From positions 1 to 37,695 of the forward strand of contig SDNY01000024.1 of NCBI GenBank assembly GCA_004524535.1: DNA of 37,695 bases, in the 5' to 3' direction. Position 1 is the first letter of the stretch. Each line of letters begins with the position of its first letter. Under the pieces are notes generated by a model. It made no database searches. It saw only the letters and a list, made by a program, of their open reading frames with translations, and was not told the DNA's origin. This stretch comes from Promethearchaeota archaeon. GTDB lineage: Archaea; Asgardarchaeota; Lokiarchaeia; Sigyniarchaeales; SOKP01. This document shows, one piece after another, positions 8,383-16,080 of the stretch. Position numbers and translations under genes: made by a program.

Positions 8383-8394
8383 TGATAACTATTC

Positions 8395-8766
8395 ATGCAT
8401 GAATTTGGTTTTGCGATGCAGATATTCAAAGTTGCTGAAGCTACAGCGATTAAATATAATGCCAAAAAGATTTCTGAAGTGTATTTAGAAATCGGGGAGC
8501 TGACATTAATTGTGCCTGAGTTACTTAAGCAATCATTTAAAATGGCTACACATGGCTCAATTGCTGAAGGAGCAGAGTTAATAATTGAGATTCTTCCCGG
8601 AAAAATTAAATGTCGAGAATGTGGTGAGATTTCAACTGTTAGCTTAAGCCAAGAATCCTATCTGACGGGTCTTCAATTGTTTCAATGTCAACATTGTGAA
8701 AGTAAAAATACAGAAATAATTGAAGGTAAAAAAGCAAATGTGAAAAATATTAAGATTCAAGAATAA
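8395..8766 (+). CDS. hypA: Hydrogenase nickel-incorporation protein HypA
   Basis: A 123-residue metallochaperone that delivers nickel to [NiFe] hydrogenase, usually with HypB. It starts MHEFGFA; the N-terminal Met-His2-Glu3 is the known nickel site of HypA. The zinc domain has C73-x2-C76 and C98-x2-C101, exactly the family layout. It begins 12 bases after the srp19 stop, and the two are probably cotranscribed. Its 3' end faces the longin-like gene with only five bases between them. No hydrogenase or other hyp gene is in the window, so the client enzyme is elsewhere. Confidence 0.93.
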   Translation: MHEFGFAMQIFKVAEATAIKYNAKKISEVYLEIGELTLIVPELLKQSFKMATHGSIAEGAELIIEILPGKIKCRECGEISTVSLSQESYLTGLQLFQCQHCESKNTEIIEGKKANVKNIKIQE

Positions 8767-8771
8767 TTTTT

Positions 8772-9200
8772 TCAGTGTTTTAACACTATTTCAAGTTCTG
8801 TGTTAAAATCTTCATACTGATCTACATATACCAAACTCTTTCTATTATATTTGTCTTTGAATTTTTTTAAGACATCATCTAGTATTGGTTTAATTTTCTT
8901 AGTAATGATTTTTTCAGTTTTCTTTCTATTTTTAATATTGAATATGGCGTATGCAATAAGATCCTCATAATATTCCTCTTCAATGGATTCGATCCGAGTT
9001 ATACTAAAGAATGTGATGTGGTTTGTCGCTTCAATATAGGATAATTCTTCTGAAAATAAACTTTTACTGAAAGAATTTATAGCAGAAAAAAAAGCACCTT
9101 TTTTAAAATCTTGTATTTCACTTATTTCTTCCTGAAAATTTTTTCTGTAAAGAACAAATCCTCGACAAACAATACCTATCTCTTCTATTAACAAAAACAC
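8772..9200 (-). CDS. Small protein with possible longin/roadblock-like fold
   Basis: A 142-residue soluble protein. The order of segments suggests a longin-type fold: a first strand (IGIVCRGFVLYR), a helix (KKGAFFSAINSFSKSLF), two strands (LSYIEATNHITFFSI), then YAIFNIKNRK and long C-terminal helices. Asgard archaea are known to carry many longin and roadblock proteins linked to small GTPases, so that is the best guess, but sequence alone is weak. A strong GGAGG (about 9210) precedes both GTG 9200 and TTG 9194; the seven-base gap favours TTG 9194, giving a protein two residues shorter. Two tandem TATA-like repeats lie upstream. Confidence 0.6.
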   Translation of the reverse strand: MFLLIEEIGIVCRGFVLYRKNFQEEISEIQDFKKGAFFSAINSFSKSLFSEELSYIEATNHITFFSITRIESIEEEYYEDLIAYAIFNIKNRKKTEKIITKKIKPILDDVLKKFKDKYNRKSLVYVDQYEDFNTELEIVLKH

Positions 9201-9253
9201 CCCTCCTCATTATTAGAAAAATATAAATCTTGAATAATAAGAAGTTACTTCGT

Positions 9254-9326
9254 TATATAAATCCATAAGGGAGGATTTTTGACTAGTTCATTGATATATA
9301 AATCCATAAGGAGTGATTTTTGACTA
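9254..9326. repeat. Tandem direct repeat, 2 x 32 bases, period 41
   Basis: The units 9254-9285 and 9295-9326 share TATATAAATCCATAAGG and GATTTTTGACTA, differing at about three positions between. On the minus strand each unit ends in TTTATATA, a good archaeal TATA box about 50-100 bases before the longin-like gene, so this may be a duplicated promoter. On the plus strand each unit reads TATA, then GGGAGG or GGAGTG, then TTG. Confidence 0.75.
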
Positions 9327-9387
9327 AAGTATTTTCAATCCCGTATGATATTGATATAGGTAAAATAAAAACTTCTTTAAGAAGGAT

Positions 9388-9765
9388 TTATATTAAAACT
9401 GCGTTTAAAACTCCGTGTTGACCTGGACGGCTAGTAATCTTGGCTTTACCAAGTTCAGTTTCAACTACAGCTCCCCGTGTAAGAATGTGTCTTCGATTCA
9501 AATCTAACGATGCCTCGTTGCTTTCAAATTTTAATATTTTCACTTTCGAAGTTTTATTGGTATTAAGGTCAGTCACATTTACAAAAACAGAAGAAAACAA
9601 CTTTAACTTACTATTTCCTCCCATTACTCGTTGCTCTTTCCTTCGCTCAGTCCCAATTTCAGTGTTGATTGGAGGCCTTTCTAATTCTCTTTTTCTTTTT
9701 TTACGGAAATGTTTATATTTCTTTCCAGTGTATCTTCTTTTACTTCTCCGCTGACTTCTTGCCAT
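9388..9765 (-). CDS. rps8e: Small ribosomal subunit protein S8e
   Basis: A 125-residue ribosomal protein of the archaeal/eukaryotic S8e family. The N-terminus MARSQRRSKRRYTGKKYKHFRKK is strongly basic, as expected for an rRNA-binding tail, followed by RKEQRVMGGNSKLKL, and the C-terminus RGAVVETELGKAKITSRPGQHG is the classic S8e ending. The length is normal for archaea. The ATG at 9765 is the first codon of the conserved sequence. It is monocistronic or leads into the longin-like gene on the same strand, 187 bases downstream. Confidence 0.96.
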   Translation of the reverse strand: MARSQRRSKRRYTGKKYKHFRKKRKRELERPPINTEIGTERRKEQRVMGGNSKLKLFSSVFVNVTDLNTNKTSKVKILKFESNEASLDLNRRHILTRGAVVETELGKAKITSRPGQHGVLNAVLI

Positions 9766-9961
9766 AAGAAAATAGACCGTTCTAATTCTAATTCAATATT
9801 ATTGCTAATAAACAATATCTTTAAAGTTTTTTCATATTCAATATTCAATAAATTAATTTTAAACCAAAAAAAATAATTTAAAAAGTTTTTAAATGTAATT
9901 ATAATAATGGTATAAAAATTAGACTTATAATGAAAACAACTAGATTTTTTTAATCTTTAAA

Positions 9962-12817
9962 ATGAAAAAGCAAGAAAAAGTAATTGTTAAAAAACTAATT
10001 ATCGTTGGATTTATTACTGGATTAACCTTCTCAGTTTTTTCCCTTCCAATAATTGAAATGCTTACTGGATCTCCTGTTGCTCCTCTTGGAAATATCCTTT
10101 TTCCGGGTAATGGTGTATGGAACGTCCCAGGAGAAGTTCCAGAACACGAAACATTATATATTGAGGATCTAAATGATGAAGTCACAGTCTATCGTGATGT
10201 CTGGGGCATACCTCACATTTACGGAAACGACGAAGAGGATTTAATGTTTGCGGCGGGGTATGTCCATGCCCAAGATAGATTATTTCAAATGGAAATGGTC
10301 AGAAGGCTTGTCAGAGGAAGATTATCTGAAATTGCTGGTGAGGAGTATATAGAATCCGATAAATACAATCTAGCATTAGGGATGGAATATTGGTCGAAAA
10401 AAACACTTCTAATGTTAGAGGAAAAAGAGGAAAGAGGGGAAATTGATCTTTTAGAACCATTTGAACGATATGTTGACGGAATTAATTATTATATAGATAC
10501 CCACCAAAATGAGCTCCCTATTGAGTTTGCAATATTGGGTTTTAAGCCAACTGAGTGGACAATGACAGATTCATTATGTTTTGCAAAGTATATGGGGTAT
10601 ATGCTTACCTGGGATTACGATGACTTGTATAGATTGATTAATTTTGAGGCATTAGGCAGTGAAAGATATAATGATTTATATAGTCAATATGCTCCTTATC
10701 AAATCCCTATTTGTCCAAATTACGGGTCTTATAACGATAGTGTTATGGCATTAACTCATTTAGAAAGTGAACCACAACCAAGTTCTTCGGCGTTAAATGC
10801 CATATCACGTTTTCTAACCAATGTTGAAAATATTGAATCAGAAAAGCAATTAATAAATATAAAAAAACAGAATATTTTGGGCTCTAATAATTGGGTAGTA
10901 GATGGAGTATTAAGTGATACAGGTAAGCCAATTTTATGTAATGATATGCATTTAGCGTGGGGCTTACCGGGAATATGGTATGAATCTCACATTTCCGCGC
11001 AAGATCCGGATTTAAATGTCTATGGATTCACACTTCCGGGAGTGCCGCTAGTTATTGTTGGACATAACGAACATATAGCTTGGGGATTTACTAATACAAA
11101 TTACGACGTTTTAGACTGGTACTATTACAACGAGATAGATTCTAATCATTATATTCATAATGGTAAGGTAAAAGAATATAAAACAAGAGATTATAAGATT
11201 CGTGTAAAAGGAAAAGATCCAGTGGAATTTAAAGTGAAAGAAACAGTGCATGGTCCTGTTTTAAACGATTTCTTAGATGATGCGGTTCCGGACTCCCTTG
11301 ATTACGAAAATATAGTTATTGCACCCCAATGGACTGCTAACGACATAACATACGAAGCTTTAGCATTTTATGAATTCTTTTTTGCGAAAAATAGGGCAGA
11401 ATTTAATGAATCTTCAAGATGGTTTGTCAATCCTGCTCAAAATATGATCTATGGGGATATACACGGTAATATCGGAATTAGACCAACTGGATTAGTGCCT
11501 ATAAGAGATGGAAACGAAAATGGAACGTTCCCATATGATGGATCGAGTGGCGAAGGCGAATGGATTGGATACATTCCTTTTGAAGAATTACCCCATACTG
11601 AAAATCCCGACCAGCATTATCTGGCTTCTGCAAACCAAATAGTTGCGGGTCCTAACTATAAAAAGTATTTCCTTCAACACCCCTATGCTGCAGGCTATCG
11701 AGCAAGACGAATTAACGAATTACTTAATAATTCTGAAGATGGGACTGTAAGCGTAGAAACGATGAAAGAAATCCAATTAGATATAAGATCCACTCCCGCA
11801 GAATACTTTACACCCTATTTAATCAATGTAATTGAAAAAGGTGGGTTTTCTGAGAAAGCTTCAGTGATAAATCAAATTTATTCACATCTTAAATCTTGGC
11901 AATTTGATATGGATAAAGATAAAGCAGCTCCCACGATATACCGCAAATGGCGCGATTTATATATGGAATATACATTTGAAGACGAATTTGATGCGTTAGA
12001 TGCTTATCAGTATGTTCAATTAAATGTTTTAGAGAAATTAACCAGGGAAGATCCAAATTCAACGTGGTTTGACGATATTTATACACCCATAGTTGAAAAG
12101 AGAGATGATATTATTCTAAGAGCATTTTTGGATACGGTTGATTGGCTTGAAGACTTCTACGATTCAGATGATGTCGATGATTGGGAGTGGGGTGATCTAC
12201 ATAAAGGGTATTTCGAGCATCTTTTAGAAATAGAAACTTTTAGTAAAGGTCCTTATGAATTGGATGGAGAGGGCTACACAGTAAATCCTTCTTGGGTAGA
12301 TATAAGCGATGGGGAAGGAAGAGCAGGTGGAGGAGCTTCAGAGAGAATGATTATCGACTTTAGCGATCTTCAAAATTGTTTAAGTGTAATCCCATCCGGA
12401 CAACGTGGATATTCAAACTCAAAACATTATGATGATCAATTAGAATTATTTTTAGACGGAGAATATCATCCTCAATATTTTTATGATGATATTGAGGATT
12501 TTCCTGAAAGTAAAATTGAATCCCAACTCCACTTTATTCCGGCTGAAAAAGTTATCGTGTGGATAGCTTTCACAACAATTTTCTTAATTATTGGGATTAT
12601 TAGCCTCATAGAAATTCGCTGGATAAGAAAGTATGATATAATTCCAAAAATTGAAGAAAAGAGAAATTTATTAGTTCAATGGATCAAAAAAAACGAGCTG
12701 ATTTCAAAAATTAAAGAAAAGAGAAATGTATTAATTCAATGGATCAAAAAGAACGGGAGAATTTCAAAAATTAAAGAGTGGAATCATTCTTTGGTTCAAT
12801 GGATCAAAAAAAGGTGA
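9962..12817 (+). CDS. Penicillin-acylase family N-terminal nucleophile hydrolase, membrane anchored, with C-terminal 20-residue repeats
   Basis: A 951-residue amidase of the penicillin acylase family, which hydrolyses amide bonds (penicillins, acyl-homoserine lactones, other N-acyl compounds) and matures by self-cleavage. A hydrophobic segment at residues 10-32 acts as signal or anchor. The alpha part shows VYRDVWGIPHIYG and AAGYVHAQDRLFQME. The beta chain would begin at S308 in GSNNWVV, the expected catalytic serine. The core faces outside the membrane. A second membrane helix (about 864-884) leads to a basic tail of three tandem 20-residue repeats (892-951), probably cytoplasmic. Family members are usually around 750-850 residues, so the C-terminal anchor and tail are extra. 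The stop codon is embedded in the Shine-Dalgarno of the next gene. Substrate unknown. Confidence 0.93.
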   Translation: MKKQEKVIVKKLIIVGFITGLTFSVFSLPIIEMLTGSPVAPLGNILFPGNGVWNVPGEVPEHETLYIEDLNDEVTVYRDVWGIPHIYGNDEEDLMFAAGYVHAQDRLFQMEMVRRLVRGRLSEIAGEEYIESDKYNLALGMEYWSKKTLLMLEEKEERGEIDLLEPFERYVDGINYYIDTHQNELPIEFAILGFKPTEWTMTDSLCFAKYMGYMLTWDYDDLYRLINFEALGSERYNDLYSQYAPYQIPICPNYGSYNDSVMALTHLESEPQPSSSALNAISRFLTNVENIESEKQLINIKKQNILGSNNWVVDGVLSDTGKPILCNDMHLAWGLPGIWYESHISAQDPDLNVYGFTLPGVPLVIVGHNEHIAWGFTNTNYDVLDWYYYNEIDSNHYIHNGKVKEYKTRDYKIRVKGKDPVEFKVKETVHGPVLNDFLDDAVPDSLDYENIVIAPQWTANDITYEALAFYEFFFAKNRAEFNESSRWFVNPAQNMIYGDIHGNIGIRPTGLVPIRDGNENGTFPYDGSSGEGEWIGYIPFEELPHTENPDQHYLASANQIVAGPNYKKYFLQHPYAAGYRARRINELLNNSEDGTVSVETMKEIQLDIRSTPAEYFTPYLINVIEKGGFSEKASVINQIYSHLKSWQFDMDKDKAAPTIYRKWRDLYMEYTFEDEFDALDAYQYVQLNVLEKLTREDPNSTWFDDIYTPIVEKRDDIILRAFLDTVDWLEDFYDSDDVDDWEWGDLHKGYFEHLLEIETFSKGPYELDGEGYTVNPSWVDISDGEGRAGGGASERMIIDFSDLQNCLSVIPSGQRGYSNSKHYDDQLELFLDGEYHPQYFYDDIEDFPESKIESQLHFIPAEKVIVWIAFTTIFLIIGIISLIEIRWIRKYDIIPKIEEKRNLLVQWIKKNELISKIKEKRNVLIQWIKKNGRISKIKEWNHSLVQWIKKR
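12635..12814 (+). repeat. Three tandem 60-base coding repeats
   Basis: Units 12635-12694, 12695-12754 and 12755-12814 each encode 20 residues with the pattern x-x-I-x-K-I-x-E-x-x-x-x-L-x-Q-W-I-K-K-x and end exactly at the stop codon. CAATGGATCAAAAA recurs in each. High base-level similarity suggests recent duplication. Confidence 0.92.
12813..12816 (+). promoter_or_regulatory. Shine-Dalgarno GGTG(AT) before an ATA start
   Basis: GGTGAT matches the anti-Shine-Dalgarno. Its TGA is also the stop codon of the acylase gene, and ATA follows GGTG after seven bases at 12824, implying coupled translation. Confidence 0.6.
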
Positions 12818-12823
12818 TCATAA

Positions 12824-13303
12824 ATAGCTCTCAAGAAAATAAGAAGAAAAATTAAGAATGGTTTTAAAAACAAAGAGATTAATCCAGAACTTAAACTAGC
12901 TCGAATAAATTTTTTAATCGGGACTCTTTTTGCGGTTATTATTACGTTTTTTCTTTTATTTGTAGAAATATGGCATTTAATTATAATTCCTGGTTTGGTT
13001 GCCGGAATATTTAATAAAAAGATGAAACGTGGAATATATAGTGGAGCTTTAGGAGTTACTTTAGTCTGGTTAATTTACATGACTTTAGCTATTCTTACTC
13101 GAAATGCTTATGCTAATTTAGATCAATTTGCGGGCTTAATTTTTGGTGAATTAGGGTACGGATGGATTCTTTTTATAATGATCTTGTTATTTGGAACATT
13201 ATTTGGAGCCCTGGGTGGAGCAATTGGAAGCGGCCTTGTGATCTTTATTGACCTTAAACAAATGGATCGAGTGGATAACGCTCAGACTCGAGAGGAGAGA
13301 TGA
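12824..13303 (+). CDS. Small four-helix membrane protein of unknown function, ATA start
   Basis: A 159-residue protein with a basic N-terminus (KKIRRKIKNG) and about four hydrophobic helices: LIGTLFAVIITFFLLF, a short one around LIIIPGLVAGIF, ALGVTLVWLIYMTLAIL, and WILFIMILLFGTLFGALGG. It ends in a charged tail. A conventional start exists only at TTG 12995, inside the second hydrophobic stretch, which would delete the first helix and the basic leader. The frame is open back to TAA at 12821. ATA 12824 lies seven bases after GGTG, so I take it as the start. Its Shine-Dalgarno overlaps the stop of the acylase gene, so the two proteins are probably made together, perhaps as partners. Resembles DUF5518-like small membrane proteins only in size and glycine-rich final helix. 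Confidence 0.7.
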   Translation: MALKKIRRKIKNGFKNKEINPELKLARINFLIGTLFAVIITFFLLFVEIWHLIIIPGLVAGIFNKKMKRGIYSGALGVTLVWLIYMTLAILTRNAYANLDQFAGLIFGELGYGWILFIMILLFGTLFGALGGAIGSGLVIFIDLKQMDRVDNAQTREER

Positions 13304-13372
13304 ATCAAAAATTTTACATTTAAAATATTAAAAGAAAAATATATTTAGTTCTATTCTTTTAAATAAAATGAT

Positions 13373-14017
13373 ATGATGGAAAATAATTTAAAAAAAAATT
13401 CTAGCAATTTAGATGAAGATAACTTAAAAAAAGTTCTATCAGGCACTACAACCGTAGGGTTAATTGTAAAAGAAGGGGTTGTAATTGGGACAGAGTCTCA
13501 AGCGACAGCTGGTTATACGGTTGCAACGAAGCAGGCGCAAAAATTATTTGAAATCAATAAGTATACTGCCGCTACTATATCTGGTGGTGTTGCCGATTGC
13601 CAATATGTAATTAATCAAATACAAGCATTATCCCGATTGAAACAAGTAGAGGAGGGGCAAAGTCCTGAACCTAAATATGTAGCAAATACAACAAGAAACA
13701 TACTCTTTTCAGGACGGTCTTATTTTCTCTCGCTGATGATTGTAGGCGGGTATTCTCTTGACGAGAAGAAGGGTGTGCTTTACGGAATAGATTTATTAGG
13801 CACTCTTTTTGAAGAAGATAAATATATCTCTTTTGGCTCCGGTTCTCCTTTTTCTTTGGGCGTATTAGAAGCAGATTGGAAGAAAGAAATGTCTCTATCT
13901 GAAGGGATAGATTTAATAAAGACCGCCATTTCGGCGTCAAGGGAACGCGATGCCGCCTCAGGATTTAAGATACAAATATGTACCATAGACAAAGATGGAT
14001 TTAAACAAATTCAATAA
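13373..14017 (+). CDS. psmB: Proteasome beta subunit (threonine peptidase)
   Basis: A 214-residue beta subunit of the 20S proteasome. The propeptide is residues 1-24, ending LSG, and cleavage before T25 exposes TTTVGLIV with the nucleophile Thr1. In mature numbering Lys33 (residue 57, KLFEI) and the GSGSPF and SRERDAASG elements (Ser129/Asp166 region) are present, so the subunit should be active. Residue 17, normally aspartate in ATDKRAT, is glutamate here (GTESQAT), and residue 19 is glutamine instead of arginine or lysine. This is unusual. A divergent second beta subunit alongside a standard one elsewhere is possible. Two ATG codons are adjacent at 13373 and 13376. It converges on the JAMM gene. 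Confidence 0.93.
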   Translation: MMENNLKKNSSNLDEDNLKKVLSGTTTVGLIVKEGVVIGTESQATAGYTVATKQAQKLFEINKYTAATISGGVADCQYVINQIQALSRLKQVEEGQSPEPKYVANTTRNILFSGRSYFLSLMIVGGYSLDEKKGVLYGIDLLGTLFEEDKYISFGSGSPFSLGVLEADWKKEMSLSEGIDLIKTAISASRERDAASGFKIQICTIDKDGFKQIQ

Positions 14018-14036
14018 ATAATTTGGATGAAAATTT

Positions 14037-14513
14037 CTACTCTTTCTTTATTTCTACGAGAATTTGGTAAAATTCTTTATTAAAGTAAATAAATCCGTTT
14101 AGATCGTAATTTCCAGCACTCATAATTGTCCAAATTAAGTTTTTAAAAAGCTTAAATTCATTTAAATGTTCCATGTTATCCGTATCTACACCACTTGGAT
14201 AGGAACCAGCTGGATGGGAATGAAAAATGCTAATTAGCCGTTTATTATATTTTTCCGCAGCCGTTTTATATATTTCATTCAATTCTTCTATATTATCTAT
14301 TAAAAACGCTACAGTGGACTTATTGGTAGATTCAATACATTCAAACTTTTGCCCTAAATAATGATATTGAAATCCATCTTCTACTTTTTTCTCATTAATT
14401 TCACCAAAAATTAGACCACAGGCTTCGTAAGGACTGGCATTTTTCACACATGTAGTTAATTTCTTAAAAATCTCATCATCTATGATGAATTTAATATCTT
14501 CCAATAATTTCAT
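14037..14513 (-). CDS. JAMM/MPN metallopeptidase (possible ubiquitin-like protein isopeptidase)
   Basis: A 158-residue single-domain JAMM protein. The zinc site is complete: E30 (YEACGLIFG), H98 and H100 (FHSHPAG), S107 and D110 (PSGVD). It is therefore likely an active metallopeptidase. Family members include Rpn11/CSN5, which remove ubiquitin, and archaeal JAMM1, which removes SAMP modifiers; some stand-alone JAMMs process sulfur-carrier proteins. The small size and absence of MPN insertions fit the prokaryotic type. Its gene follows the DUF4443 gene by 22 bases on the minus strand and meets the proteasome beta gene tail to tail (19 bases), which suggests but does not prove a protein-turnover link. 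Confidence 0.88.
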   Translation of the reverse strand: MKLLEDIKFIIDDEIFKKLTTCVKNASPYEACGLIFGEINEKKVEDGFQYHYLGQKFECIESTNKSTVAFLIDNIEELNEIYKTAAEKYNKRLISIFHSHPAGSYPSGVDTDNMEHLNEFKLFKNLIWTIMSAGNYDLNGFIYFNKEFYQILVEIKKE

Positions 14514-14535
14514 ATTATTCCCTAATTAACGTATA

Positions 14536-15216
14536 TTAAAATAATGTTAGTGCAGCATTAACTGCGGCTAACCTTGCCCTTTCAAAATTTTCCCCTAATC
14601 CAATAATTACTACATCGTTAGGTTCTAATTTTGAATCTAATTTATTGATTTCTCCTTTAAAATACTCATAAACCTTTTCGTTAACGATTGAATCTGCCCG
14701 TTTTGTATTGATATCATAACCAGATGGAAAAACTAATTGTTTCCCATCATAAACAAGACATGTTGCTCCAAGACCACCAACTTTTATAGCAGCATCTCTC
14801 TGCTCTATACCGTTAGTCAATTTATCACCATAGTTCTTGACTTGACAGAAGCATACTTTATTATTTTCCATATCGATAATCGTTTCTTGTAAAATTGAAA
14901 GATCACCCTCTTTGATAAAAGGGATTATTTGTTTTATCTTCTCCAAGAATATTAACCCTGCTTTAGTCAAAACGTGCCCCTTCCTTATATTTTCATCTAA
15001 AACCGAAATAAAATTAATAATTTTATTCAATCTTTTAATTAGGGATTTGGCGGTTCCCGAACCAATTAATAATTCCTTCTCAAGACGATATCTACCAATT
15101 CCATCTCGATTTTCTCCAAATATAAATATTGCTAAAATTGCGTGAACAATCTCAAAGGAAGGTTTTATAGTTTCACTTTTAAATAGCTCTTCTAGTTCTT
15201 CAAGGATTTTAGACAT
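14536..15216 (-). CDS. DUF4443-type archaeal protein with N-terminal winged helix
   Basis: A 226-residue cytoplasmic protein. Residues 1-105 read as a winged helix-turn-helix: IGRYRLEKELLIGSGTAKSLIKRL then a wing and GHVLTKAGLIFLEKI. The C-terminal domain has the conserved runs QRDAAIKVGGLGATCLVYDGK and LEPNDVVIIGLG, and ends ARLAAVNAALTL. From memory this combination matches the archaeal DUF4443/DUF2111-type family. The architecture suggests a regulator in which the C-terminal domain senses a ligand. It heads a probable two-gene operon with the JAMM peptidase. Function not established. Confidence 0.72.
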   Translation of the reverse strand: MSKILEELEELFKSETIKPSFEIVHAILAIFIFGENRDGIGRYRLEKELLIGSGTAKSLIKRLNKIINFISVLDENIRKGHVLTKAGLIFLEKIKQIIPFIKEGDLSILQETIIDMENNKVCFCQVKNYGDKLTNGIEQRDAAIKVGGLGATCLVYDGKQLVFPSGYDINTKRADSIVNEKVYEYFKGEINKLDSKLEPNDVVIIGLGENFERARLAAVNAALTLF

Positions 15217-15285
15217 TAATAACAGTATCGTTTTTCTTTATTCTAAGTAATATCAAACAAGGAAAATTAAAAAATGTAACAATTA

Positions 15286-16080
15286 TTATTTCTTTTTCAG
15301 AATTATCGCCTTATGTGGACATTTGGAAACGCAAATTCCGCACCCAAAACAATTATTAGAATTAAAACGCAATCTACCATTAACTATTTTTCTTGCTCCA
15401 AAATAACACCTTGGTTCGCATTCTCCACAACTTTTACATGTATTTAAATCCGTCTCCGCAATGAAATCGCTTTTAATCATCTGTGGAGATCCGCCCTTTA
15501 GAAAATTACTCATTGTCATACAACAACAAGGGCAGCAATTACAAATTACATAATAAAATTGAGGACTGGGGAAATAAATAAGTTGGTGGACTAACCCTCT
15601 ATCATCGCACTCATTCAACAATTTTATTATCTCTTCTTTAGAGATTCTTTTTAGGTTCTCTGATCTTCCAGGGATTTCGTATAAAGATTTGCCAAACCCT
15701 ATATGAAAACAAGTATAGAGGGGATGGTCGCAATTAGGAGCATTATATTTCCTCTGAACCGATCTACAATAACACCAACTTACACCAACTACTTTTGAAC
15801 GAAGAATTATTTCTAAGATTTCCTGCGTTGGTAGAAATCGAGTATCGACTGAAATATTCCGATTTAACGGAACCACTTTGCTACCCCACCTGCCTTTCAA
15901 AATAGACCTACTGAGCCAAGCAATTGAATATTTATTAAATTTCTTGCTAATTCTTCTAAGAAATTCTAGTATAGAAACCTCAAATAGACCAAATAAACTA
16001 GATAATAGCTTTCCAAATTGAGGAAATCTTTTAAAAATCTTGTCAATCTTGGATTTGAATTTATTAGGTGAAGGTTCCAT
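15286..16080 (-). CDS. Cysteine-rich Fe-S protein of the NCCPCCC type (paralogue 1)
   Basis: A 264-residue iron-sulfur protein. After a basic N-terminus with hydrophobic patches, a motif WCYCRSV with further cysteines (NCDHPLYTC) is followed at about residue 180 by ICNCCPCCC, a six-cysteine cluster, and then by two ferredoxin-type [4Fe-4S] motifs, CKSCGECEPRC and CFGCGICVSKCP. The same order occurs in the protein at 22378-23208, so they are paralogues. The dense cysteine run could hold an extra cluster. Proteins with this layout are known from anaerobes without a proven role; electron transfer is the safest inference. No membrane helix is certain. Confidence 0.82.
   Translation of the reverse strand: MEPSPNKFKSKIDKIFKRFPQFGKLLSSLFGLFEVSILEFLRRISKKFNKYSIAWLSRSILKGRWGSKVVPLNRNISVDTRFLPTQEILEIILRSKVVGVSWCYCRSVQRKYNAPNCDHPLYTCFHIGFGKSLYEIPGRSENLKRISKEEIIKLLNECDDRGLVHQLIYFPSPQFYYVICNCCPCCCMTMSNFLKGGSPQMIKSDFIAETDLNTCKSCGECEPRCYFGARKIVNGRLRFNSNNCFGCGICVSKCPHKAIILKKK

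Noticed and set aside
9320-9421. 33-residue TTG frame after GGAGTGAT
   Set aside because: It runs antisense into the 3' end of S8e, has no recognisable sequence, and the upstream signal is part of a duplicated segment better read as minus-strand promoter.
9440-9754. Long plus-strand frame antisense to S8e
   Set aside because: S8e is conserved and certain on the other strand; the antisense frame has no recognisable domain and is a shadow of biased codons.
12995-13303. TTG 12995 as the start of the small membrane protein
   Set aside because: It lies within a hydrophobic segment, has no Shine-Dalgarno, and would drop a basic leader and a full helix.
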